Assembly: GCA_911728435.2 (NCBI GenBank)
Contig: OU452199.1
Coordinates: forward strand, 682,001-746,000
Direction of reading: 5' to 3'
DNA length: 64,000 nt
Origin: Apoderus coryli
Lineage: Eukaryota; Arthropoda; Insecta; Coleoptera; Attelabidae
In this document: positions 1 through 11,400 of the stretch, in pieces
How positions within the stretch are numbered: the first letter of the stretch is position 1
Layout: each line of letters begins with the position of its first letter
The notes under the pieces: generated by a model
What the model saw: the letters and a program-made list of their open reading frames with translations, nothing else
Databases searched by the model: none
Told to the model about the DNA's origin: nothing
Program-made: the position numbers and the translations under genes

Positions 1-600
1 ATTCGAAAGACACCTGTTCTTTTCAACGCATTTGTCAGATCTAAACTAGAATATGCATCTGTAGTATGGAATCCTATGTATGCCATACATATAACTAATA
101 TTGAACGAATCCAGCGTCGTTTTGCCAAGTTGCTGTGGTTTCGGGTTTATGGGGTTTATCCATCGATTGGGTTTCCTCATGATATTCTGCTAAACCGTCT
201 TAATCTAGTATCATTAAATACTCGGAGAGAATATTCCGCTCTAGTATTGCTTTTTAAAATTATTAATGGACTTCTTGACTGTCCAGAGTTTTTAAGCCAG
301 ATTCCTTTTTGTGTGCCAAATCTACGTACACGTAATAACGGAATCGTATTTTACTTTCCGGCCCCGCGTACTAATTTGTTGTTGCGTTCCCCTTTATATT
401 TTATGTGCCATACTTGTAACTCTGTGTCCGAGCAAATTGATATTTTTAATTCAACTTTGTCTTGTATAAAAAATATATTTCTTAGAATATAAATTTAGTG
501 TTAGATATTAAGAATTTACTGTAATTTTTCCTGCCCTTTAATTGGATTATTTATCTGTCTGGGCAGTGTATCTTAAATAAAAAATAAAAAAAATAAAAAG
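1..600 (+). mobile_element. Non-LTR retrotransposon, 3' end (5' part beyond left edge)
   Basis: Frame 1 reads open from base 1 to the stop at 490-492. It encodes the RT thumb/C-terminal segment (FVRSKLEYASVVWNP, then IERIQRRFAKLL and a region ending DIFNSTL). An A-rich tail follows at about 574-600. The SKLEY..VW and IQRRF strings recur in copies at 1073, 14237 and 45403, so these belong to related Jockey/CR1-type families. Confidence 0.85.
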
Positions 601-884
601 AAAGTTTAATTCAATAAGTTTTGACAAAACTCGTTGTACAGAGCTTTGGCATACCCAAATGTTCGTGTAAAATGGTAAAAACACTACCATCTGGTATCTG
701 TACAATACCAGGTAGCTCGTGGACCTTCAATTTGCAATCGTTGATAACCAATTCGTGATACGGCGTCCACTGCGCTCCAGAAAACGTGAAAAAAAATACG
801 TTTGCTGGAATATCAGCCTCATTTTATGTAAAATGTTACATTTGATCTGGCATTTAACCTAGGGACTAAGACATTTAAGCAATT

Positions 885-1066
885 TATATACAGGGTGTTT
901 GAGAAAGACATTGCCAAATAGTAAAAATAATATTTTTTTTAACTCCCTGTATCTCGAAAAAGAAGGCTCCTTCGGCAAAAATTTATATAACAAGCTACAC
1001 TTATTTCAAGCAGTTCTATCACCTCTAGCAATTTGGCCATGTCTTTCTGAAACACCCTGTATATAC
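885..1066. repeat. Short palindromic MITE with CAGGGTGTTT termini
   Basis: Left end TATATACAGGGTGTTT and right end AAACACCCTGTATATA are near-perfect inverted repeats. The sequence just inside (GAAAGACATTGCCAAAT against ATTTGGCCATGTCTTTC) is also inverted. About 182 bp, no coding capacity. Confidence 0.8.
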
Positions 1067-1072
1067 AATAGT

Positions 1073-2056
1073 TCATGAGCTCTGAATTCTTCGGTACACC
1101 AAGGTCTGAACGTCGAAACGTGATAGTAACAAACCTCTGACTAGATAAGCAGCATCGGTTCTACACACTAAATATTTCAAAAATCTACGTTGAATTTGTT
1201 CGACGTCCAGTTTATGATTATTGTACTGAGGATACCAGATGATAGAAGAATACTCCAATTTCGACTTTACATACGCATTAAAAAATGTGATGAAGGAACA
1301 GGTATTATCGAAGCCTTTGCAGTTACGCATTCTTTCTATATGTTCCAAAAATAGAAACTTCTGATGGAACGTAACACCAAGATCCTTGGAGATTGTATAT
1401 AGATAGACAATAAACGTTGCTTGGCGTGTAAAACTCAGACACCTGCATTTACGAATGTTAAGAGAAAATTTTTTACTGTCGCACCATTTTTCGAGAGCAC
1501 ACAAAAAATCATGCTGCACGTTTATACAATCGATGCTACTGAGTTTCTGGAGGCGAAGATTTTCAAGTCATCTGCGAAAAATAGAGTACGCTGAAGTAAA
1601 CACGGGTCAAGGTACTTGATGAAAAGAAGGAACAACAATGGACCTAAGTTAGGACTTTGGTGAAATATGTATAGATTACATCCAGTTGACCACCGTGATC
1701 AAGATTTTCAGAGATACAGTGGGTAATAACTGACAGATTGGTGACAGTGGACCGGCCACACATAAAACCTACTGTATAAATCCGATCATATAAAATTTAT
1801 TCAAATAATTTGGAAAAATTGCTCAATAGAGAAATGGGACGGTAATTTTAATATGAGACTTTTCGCCATATTTAAAGACTGGAACCACTTTAGATACCTT
1901 CCATAGAAAATTAGATTGCAAATTGACTGTAATGGAGGAGCTAAGACAGAAATGCAATCTCGGAAATAAGAGGCTCAATGTGCCAGAGCTAGCATAACTA
2001 TTTATATAAACAGGTAAATAATAATTGTCGTCGACAAATAAAAATCTCTTCAATTA
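1073..2056 (-). mobile_element. Non-LTR retrotransposon relic (RT), decayed
   Basis: Reading the minus strand from right to left: SKVVPVFKYGEKSHIK (RT motif near 1880), SPNLGPLLFLLFIKYL (1630-1660), FADDLKIFAS (about 1540-1570), NIRKCRCLSFTR, and KSKLEYSSIIWYPQYN with a tail like the copy at 14237. Several frame breaks occur. It is 5' truncated and dead. Confidence 0.8.
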
Positions 2057-3187
2057 GCAATGCATGAAGGCGGCTCAAAACAGACTAATTTCTATAATAT
2101 GGGCAAATAATAATAAATGTGTCTAATACATTGTCAATGGTTGATAGAGGCCTAAATACTACATGATTTGGGACTGTAAATTTCCAAATTGAGTTAACTT
2201 ACTATGGCTTCTGTTTGTGGCAGACTGCAGCATTATTGAGTAACCCTGTGTATGTAAAAAATACAAGTATTTGCAAAATAAAAAAAACATATTTGAAATA
2301 GTAAAAACCGCTTAGAATCGTGTTGATTTTGAATTAGATAATAAATTTTGATAGATGAATTGATTGAAGGTTTATGTAATGGAAACAAGATATTTTTTTT
2401 ATATTTGATTAATATTTTAATAAATAACAATATTATAAAAAAATTGGTGAAGCATTAAACCACAAAATTATTATTCATGTTTTGAACCAAATTTAGATCA
2501 AGTCATTTATCGATAGAATAATGGTTGTTTCATAATATGTGGGACGCATTTAACAGAGGCCATAGTGCCTGTAAAAAAAATAAAAAAAGTTGCTATAATA
2601 GTTATTTGTTTTACTAGGCAGAAAAGTGGCAGATTTAATGCCGCGGCTGGTGTTCTATAGACGAGGCGTAGCCGAGGCTAGAAAAGCAGCCAAACTAGTG
2701 ATATTCTAAGAGTTTATTTGTTCAAGAAGCTTTAAATTTATCAAATGCTTTCATGTTTTCAAATTATTGCAACTTAGTACCTATATTAATTAATTTCTCT
2801 GCTTTAGCAAAAAAAAAACAAAACTTGTTGAATGCTCGAATAATCAATATCAGTATAATCAAAGCTATGGTGATAGTCATATTAGGTAGAAATTTCAATA
2901 AAATAATTTAATTATTAGTATTACAGTCACGATGTCGTTGTAGCGATGGGATATTTTCATATAATTTGCATTTCCCTTTCGATATTATAATCTTTAAAGT
3001 TCATCAAAAACAGTTATATTGGTTGATATATTTTCACTAACTGTCGATGGGATTTTGTAACGGTATAACTTTTTTTTTTAAATGAAAAAATGTTAAAGAA
3101 AAGCTATATGCATAGTGCTGAAAAAGGTTTTTCTACGGCTTTGTAGTAGGGACATTGCAAAGGTGTTTTTCATTTATTGAAAAAAAA
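2057..3187. other. Gene-free AT-rich stretch
   Basis: I see no exon, repeat boundary or RNA gene. Poly(A)/poly(T) runs only; short frames are not coding. Confidence 0.6.
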
Positions 3188-3393
3188 AATGGAAAAAAGT
3201 GAATTTCGAGTTTTGATAAAGCATTGCTTTTTGACGAAAAAAAAAATACAGTGGAAATCAAACAATGGCTTGATAAACATTATCCGAACTGTGCTCCATC
3301 GAGACAAATCGTAGAGAAGTGGATTGCTGAATTTAAATGTGGTCGTACCAGCACAAATAATGCAGAACGCAGTGGACGTCCAAATATGCAGAG
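3188..3393 (+). mobile_element. Mariner transposase N-terminus (fragment)
   Basis: ATG at 3188 starts MEKSEFRVLIKHCFLTKK. An extra A in the A-run at 3237-3246 shifts the frame, which then gives VEIKQWLDKHYP, RQIVEKWIAEFKCGR and AERSGRP. These are the helix-turn-helix region of mariner transposases. The fragment ends abruptly where retrotransposon sequence begins. Confidence 0.85.
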
Positions 3394-3570
3394 CTAGAAC
3401 CAAGATCGCCTGTTCATGTCATGTGTGTCATAATTTTAATAGAATTTCTGATAGATTTGACATTTTTACAACTACAATTAATCAGTTAAAAATGGTAGCT
3501 GCATGTTTATGGTTTAGGTGTGTGTGTATGTGTGCGTAATTAATTAGGATTTAGTCTATAATTGTATTTA
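3394..3570 (+). mobile_element. Non-LTR retrotransposon 3' terminal fragment fused to mariner
   Basis: It encodes RARTKIACSCHVC and NFNRISDRFDIFTTTINQLKM, matching the last 45 residues of the element at 14237-15165 (ARTNALLRSPVHIMCNNFDSI). Only the extreme 3' end is present, directly joined to the mariner fragment. Confidence 0.75.
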
Positions 3571-5316
3571 TAACTTTATTTAAGCATTCAATTTTTTAGT
3601 TTGGTCCTGATAAAAAAGGGTAAACAAGCATATTTTTTGATTCTCAGCTTCTTCATTGAACCACCCTGTACTTTCAAGTAAAGTAAGTTTGAATATATAT
3701 CACAGAAAGCTGGAAAAATATTGAGAAATCATCCTGTAACTTCAATAGCTATTAAATGTATAATATATTACCCATATAAGTCTGATGATTTAATTTAATT
3801 TATTGTCATTAGAATAAAAAACAACGACTCAATCCCCATTAGGTGTATATTATGAATACATCATAAAATTCTTTTAATTACATCCATTTTGTAATAAAAC
3901 ATTTTTTTTTTTTTTTGATTACGCAAAGTGTACATCTTTATTTCGCTAGAAGATGTTTCTTCTTGTATATCATTATCGATTATGTAAACACAAATACAAT
4001 TATCAACAATGTTTTCAAGCATTATTTTAGTACTTCTTGTTTCATTGTAATTTTATTTATACAAGGTGCCTGAAGACCATTGACATTTTAGGAGGTTTTG
4101 TGGTACCCACAATCCCTACTTGATTCACCCTGTATAGTTTTTTACGGATCATAAAACAGAACGTTTTTCTACAACTATATTTTGTTCGTTTTCTCATAAC
4201 AGAACTGGAACGACTAGTTTTGCTTACCCTGTAGTTACAATAAGCAAATTCTCAACCGAAAACTACAAGAGGCTGTATTTCTGAAAAAAAAAGTTGAGGA
4301 CGTCATTTACTTCAATTTCCAAATTTGGAAAAATTCAAACGTGGGTTCAAATGGAGCTTACTTAATACAATAACATTTAAGAACATCTTTTCTATCGTAT
4401 TTCGTTTTCTCATTTGCTTACCCTGTAGTTACAATAAGCAAATTCTCAACCGAAAACTACAAGAGGCTGTAGTAAATGCGTGTAGGTATAAACAGAACCT
4501 CGATAATTCAAAGAATATTAAAGTAAAGTTAGTTAATTTCTATTTCAAACATAAAACAATAATTCTAATCACAATATTAAAAAATAAATAATGCGGGAAT
4601 CAGAACATGACAAATTAATTTTCCAATTGTTACGAAACAATCGTTTGCCTTCTTGTAATTTGCTTGTTGTTTATAATATGCAGTTACCTAGTATTTGCAT
4701 AAAATAGCAATCAGCAAAAACGTTGTAAATACAACATGATAGATTAGGAGAAATATTTATTTTTTCTATGAGGTAATTACTAAAGCTATCAGAAGTAGGT
4801 ATTATTAGATTTGTTTCGATTATTATTCGAGGTGATTCTTAGAATGTAGAACCCAGTTTAGAAGGTTCTTGCTAGGTTCATCTTATATGTTTTCACAAAA
4901 TTTGGGTTTTGAGAACTGATTTCAACTTATCCAAAAAAATAGATCATTTTTCAGAATAAGTTCTTCCTTTGGGTATTGGGTATTTGGTAAATTTGCCTTG
5001 TTCTTATATTTGGATTCAATAAGTTCTCAAAATCACTCCTCCTTGATCTTGTGATAACCCTTAATCGCAATCAATGATTGTAATTTCCTCTTCGCCTTGT
5101 GCTCTGGGGTTAGCGAAGGAACGCGGTTCAGGCATGGGTGAGCTGACTCTGGGTTCCTTTATTGTCTCAGGTTCTTTCATTCACTTATATATGCCCCTTG
5201 AATCGCAACTTGTTATCCATAAGTCCCAAATTCCCGGCAAAAGAGCATATTGCTAATTATCGTTCATAATTATTAAGATTGCCTTAATCTCACATGATTG
5301 TTTGAATTTTTTACAG
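3571..5316. other. Gene-free stretch before metalloproteinase exon 1
   Basis: Apart from the 59-bp duplication at 4219-4471 there are lone CCACCCTGTA (3660) and TCACCCTGTATAG (4126) ends of the ACAGGGTG repeat class. The frame at 5074-5256 shows no family resemblance. Confidence 0.6.
4188..4471. repeat. Local duplication, 59-bp direct repeat spaced 194 bp
   Basis: Positions 4219-4277 and 4413-4471 are identical, running from TTTGCTTACCCTGTAG to AAGAGGCTGTA. The word TTCGTTTTCTCAT also precedes both copies. It looks like a decayed tandem duplication; no gene. Confidence 0.8.
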
Positions 5317-5406
5317 AGTAATGAGGAAGACATTGGTGAATTATATCAAGATGAGGAAAACCAGGCTGCAATTCTGTTGCGAAAAGAAAATGGTGGATTT
5401 GTCTTG
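5317..5406 (+). CDS. Metalloproteinase exon 1 of the visible set (prodomain)
   Basis: A pyrimidine-rich acceptor ending TTACAG precedes 30 codons and a GTAAGT donor. The translation starts SNEEDIGELYQDEEN and ends GGFVL. It splices in phase 0 to EGSIGSHLVIKP, giving the GFVLEGSIGSHLVIKP string typical of the prodomain of these proteases. There is no Met or signal peptide, so earlier exons exist to the left of the window. Confidence 0.85.
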
Positions 5407-8400
5407 GTAAGTAATAGTTCTAACTATATTTCATTAGCACTAAAAACTCAGTTTTGGGTGCAATTCTTTTACTTTCCTTTAAATGACCCTGCAGAGCGAG
5501 AGTTTGTGATTCGAACTTGCCTTTATTTGCGAACGACACCACTGTATTGCTGAGTAGTTATGACATTCAATACCTCAACTCAAGCCATGGTGAGATAATG
5601 ACTGGCTGCAAAAGGATTATGTCTGCCCATGGAGGAGACCCAGGCTATGTGCTTCATATTCGATTCAATTAAATTTCTGTTGTTGTTGTTCTGCATTGGA
5701 AGTTATCCCGGTGCTAATAAAAAATTCACTCACTGATTGATTACTCTATTATAAATTGGCGATACTCACCTTCCGCTAATATAATCTTTGCTCTCCAAAG
5801 ACGAGCACATGGTTTGAGTCTTTGAGCACGCATACGCAAATAATCTCTGGAACTATTCGAGAGAGATGGCCAGAAAACGAAAGTTATCGCTAAACGCTCT
5901 TTGACGGGAATAGTTTCTCTTAATCTTGTGGTTTTCTTTGCTACTTTAGGTCCAATTAAGTTGATTGTAACACCCAATGAAAACGTGCACCCATACACAG
6001 CACGAGACTTGGGACTAACATTAAGATCAAATTGAGTAGGATAAATGCGACCAGATCATTACAAAATTGAAGTCACTTAAGTCAAAACTTTAAGCGAGTT
6101 TAATACAAAAAATGTTTTTACTCATTTGATGAATGATTTTAGTCATTTAACTGTTTGGTTGTGTTTGATGATCGGTACATATGAATTTGATAACTTTTTT
6201 TTTTTAAATCAATTAAGATACTTAAGGTAAATTAATTAAGTAAATATTCTACAGTTCAATATATATATATGCAAAACGTTAAAGTGGCCTCCAAAATATA
6301 TATACGCTAATCGCACTGGGCTCCAAAACGGAGGCGACTGCGTTTTTTCGGAGGCCACTACGTATCCCCATGTATATAGTGTTTTTTCAGGTCTACAGGG
6401 TATCTGGCAAATTTTAGGGTGGAGCCCACTGGGTGGTATACACACATACAGATATACAACCGGGTTTGAAAAAAATCCACCACGTGGCGCGTTAGCCATA
6501 CACAGATATACACACTTACTTGTGCGCTAGCTGCAATGGGCTCCACGTGTAAGTACACATATTAGCCTCCTAAATTTGGCGTTACTGGTGGCTAATGATA
6601 CCAGCTAACATATATCAGAAACCTTCATGTGTATATTTCGTCGGTAGAATTATTTATCTTAGGTATTGTAAAGTATATTTGATTTCTCAACCTGTCATAG
6701 CAACACACGTACTTGTCCGCTAGTTGCACTGGGCTGCACGTACTAGTTGGCCAATAATAAACACATAGTTTGTCAGTTTTATTTTAAAATTTGCTTGGCG
6801 CATGAATCTATTTGTTAGTTAACAGTAGCTAATTACCAAGGTTGAAAATAGTACTTTGTTCATAAACCAAATTTTAAAATATATTTATCTTTATATGGGA
6901 GTGACTTCGAATTTCTTTTATGTCTTGAAATATAATTTCCCATAATCATAGATAATTCTTAATTGGTACTTTTCTCGGATGCTTTGACTCACAATTTTCT
7001 CCGGGACAACAACTTTATAGCCATATTTTAGTCGAACAAATATAGTTTCTTTCGCACATTTTTCATCTTATAAAATACTGCAATCAGTCTCTGTATAATA
7101 GTTGATGCTATTTTTAAAAAGTGGACTTCATTAAGTTAGACAGAAAACTTTCTCAGGCAACTAAGCTTGTAGAAATAATACTTTGACTTGTTAAACTGAC
7201 ACTTTTTCAGTTTAACCGCGTTCACGCAAAGTTGCTGCGAAGGAGTTAACCGGATGACCAGCGAAACGTTAGTGTAAATTTGACGCAGGATGTACTCAGA
7301 AGTAGTGTTCTTATACCTATAATTGCAATATTTTTATAATTTTTATTTGAAACATTTTTCTGATATGATAACAAATGCGTAACTCAATTTTACTAATGCA
7401 CATAAATTATCTATATACAAAGGGCCTGCGAATAATAAAATCAATGAGGAGGAATTTCAGTATAAAAAAAAGCGAGAGTGATTGTAAAAAATGGAGACCA
7501 ATAAGATGAATGTAAGTAATTTATTGATATACAACTCGTCGACAAAACAATTGCAGTAATGGAGTCGTATTTAGTTATAAAAATATGACAGCGGAGGCGA
7601 TTAAAACGTCTGTTTGTATAAATAATATACACAGCGGAGGCTAGTAAGTTTGTTGTGTATATGTTCTGATTGTATACACTAAATGTAAATTTTGTCTTTC
7701 TATTAACAAAAAGTAGATGTCACTAAGATATATACATATATATACAAAACACACAATACAAACTACTAACTACTATCCAGTGTGTGAATCGCTCAAAAAT
7801 TAATGCACATTAAAAAAGTCACCTACTGTATAAAAAGCTTTTTCTAACAAATACGTCTTTAGAGCTTTACGGAATCGAGGAAGGTATGATAGCAATTTGA
7901 TTTCCACTGGCAGATGGTTGTGCATTTTTTTGCATTGTATATAATCGAGCTTTTGATTAATTCGGAGGATGGGGCTGGCAGATAAAGATCATGTTCAGCG
8001 TTTCTGAGGAGATAGTTATGGAATGGTCTTTTAGAGACATCTGACAGGTGTTTGCGTGTAGTTCTTTATTGTGAGTGATTTTTTCTTGAGAAGAAACTAG
8101 TGTCAACAGCAAGTACAATCTAATATTGCAAAATTATTTAGCGCAATGTTTAATTTCATATTGTTCGCAATAATAATATACTTTTTATTACCATTTGTTT
8201 TACAACCAAAACCAACGTTGTGGGTGGTACCTACCTATTGTTTGTGTTTGTTTTTCCAAAATATAGATTCACAATACTATAATAAGTAAAGGCATAAACA
8301 CAAACGAATAATACTAATAATGCACATTACAAGACAAGAACAACTTGATGTACACGCACAACGTTCTTAACTTTCACCTTGACCAAAATGTCGCAAGAGC

Positions 8401-11400
8401 AATTTTAAATGAAATACAGGCCACAATTTAAATGTATAACAGCAATCTTAAGACCAAACAAACGTTTACATACGCAGGTATTGTAAAAGAGATATTATGG
8501 ATTAATAAAAATGTACGACTACATGGATTCATTCTTTTAATTATTTTTAATATTAATTCAGAAAATACTAAGTGAATTGAATAATTTTTATTTTAGTACG
8601 AGGATGGTTTGAGACGTTCGTGACTTTTAAGTATATTATATTCTGGCAGTTGCATATTGTCCCCTCTTAGCGGCGACCATGATTGCAAACCTTTAAATTC
8701 TTAAATGTGATAGTATAGCTTTATTCGGGTTTGGAAATTAGAACCATTCTAGGACAGTTCTCCGACTGTTAGAGAACTGCGCCGAACTGGTTGCGCCTTG
8801 TATAAAATTCTCGGACCGTTCTATTACTGTTCAAAATTGTGAAAAACCTGAACGCTTTATCTATACCAAACATAAATAATATATAACCTAACTTTAATGT
8901 ACAAACATTCAAGTAATATCGTGGATGGTCTGGACTTCTACTTGATGAAAATTCATTTTAAAGTTTTTGGAAGAAAACAAGAAATGTTTTTAAATAATTT
9001 TACAAAATATGGTACATCTGGCTTCTTCGGAAACAATTATGTGTTGTGTAATAAATTTTCAGTAAATTGTTTAAAAACATTGTTTTCTTCAAAAAGTTTA
9101 ATAAAATAACAGCCAAACATTTATTGTACTTATTCATTTTCTTTGTTTGTTTTATTTGGATTTTTCATTTTCATTCAAAATGGGTAGTGAACAAGTTAAC
9201 AAAGCGTAAAAATTTCATGAAATGTTTAATATAATTATCATTGTCTTCTTCTAGTTATACTAAATATACAGGGTGTCCTACGGTGGCAACCCATTAGATT
9301 ATTTCAGAAACTACTTCGAATTGAATCTTGAAAATTTCAATGTCTATATTGTCAAATATGCTCTACTCAAATAATATAATAGCAACGGCATAGCACTTCC
9401 AATTATACCGGAAGTTGATAACAACTTTGTTATTTTAAATAGAACACCCTATATATTATTATATTTTTGGATTCTAAATAAGATTTCAGACATATTTCAT
9501 GTATCATGTCCTAACCTAACGTCAGTCGTTTTTGACTTATATCAAGATTTATGTCAAAATTGACAGTTTATGGCTCCATAAGAATTCCGTTTTTTTCTTG
9601 TAAATCAGTATTTAATAATTATTTTGCAGGTATTTTCTTATCTGGTGGGATTTTCTTTTTCGAATTGACAAGATATTTTCTGATTAGTTTATACAGGGTG
9701 GTCAAAAAAATATATTGAAAACGGTTCAAGAGAAACAGTTGAAAGTCAATTTTTTCAAATAGAATGGGTATATTATTATTATTTTATCTTCCTTAGCATT
9801 AAAAAATAATGCAATTTTGTAATAGGTTATCATTTTCTAAAATACATAGTTTTCGAAATATCGTCATTTTAAATTTTTCTGCAGCGCCTACCGTTGTCTC
9901 TCTGGAAGCTAGCTAATTAATTTAGTCATGAAAATAATGACATTTCTCTGAATTAGCATAAACGTCAAACTAAATATGAAATTAGTTGTTGCTATCCAAC
10001 CAGTCGTTATTTATCAATATTTGTGACCATTATATTTTACAATAACTATTACAAAATGGAAAATATTTATTCATATGCTGTAATTGTAACAAAGTGATTA
10101 ATAGAACATGTAGAGTATTTAACGAGAGAAACCCGCATTTGCCAACAATGACTAGAGAAAAATTAAGAAGAATTTTGTTTTTGTTAGTTGATTAACTTTT
10201 CTTAGTTGAAAATTTATTTAGTTTAATCTTCTGTTCATTTCTGCTGTATTATTTTAAATTTTAGTCTTAGTTCGTTGTAATACTTGATTTGTATACCTTC
10301 CAACCTGCTCTAAATGATTTCTCAAAATTCTTCCTAATTTCTCTAGTCATCGTTAGCAAATGGGGGTTTCTCTCGTTAAATACTCTACAGGTGATATTAA
10401 TCACTTTATTTTATTCTCCATGAATTAATAATAAATTTATAATATCAATAAGTATTTTTCATTTTTATTAATTTGACGTTAGAATGACATGGCTAACTAA
10501 ATTAATTAGCTAGCTTCCAGAGAGACAACGGTAGGCGCTGCAGAAAAATTTAAAATGACGATATTTCGAAAACTATGCATTTTAGAAAATGATAACCTAT
10601 TACAAAATTCCATTATTTTTTAATGCTAAGGAAGATAAAATAATAATAATATACCCATTCCATTTGAAAAAATTGACTTTCAACTGTTTCTCTTGAACCG
10701 TTTTCAATATATTTTTTCGACCACCCTGTATAAACTAATCAGAAAATGTCGTGTCAATTCGAAAAAGAAGATCCCACCTGATAAGAAAATACCTGCAAAA
10801 TAATGATTAAATCAGAATACAACAAAAAAATTTTTGATTTATTAAATGACAATACTACCTATAAAGAAATTAAACGTGACCCAACAAATACGTATCAAAA
10901 ACAAACTAATAAATTAATTGACTCATGGGAAAATAAAATGTATATTTCTCCAAATACTAGTAAATCACTAAAAATACTAAATGCTATACCACCAAAGATT
11001 TATGGTCTCCCTAAATTACATAAATTAAATACTCCACTACGACCAATTGTTTCTTCTATACAAACACCATTTATCCCGGTTTCAAATTTCTTAAAAGATA
11101 TTTTAAAAAACATTCTTTACAAAAACAAATATTACATTAAAAATACATAGGACTTCAAAGAGAACATGAAAAACATAAAAATTCCTGACGACTATATACT
11201 TGTTTCTTTGGATGTAGTGTCGTTATACACCAGCATCCCGATCCCAATTGTCCATACTATTATCCAAAAAAAATGGAGCGAAATTAGTCTACACACTGAT
11301 ATTCCTCAGCAAGAATTTATCAATGCTCTGGAAATGACATTACAGTCAACTTATTTTGTCTATGAAGATAAGTTATTTAAACAAATAAACGGATGTGCAA

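Noticed and set aside
5074..5256. 60-codon frame upstream of exon 1 as a signal-peptide exon
   Set aside because: No hydrophobic signal core after the Met, no suitable donor, and no resemblance to protease prodomains.
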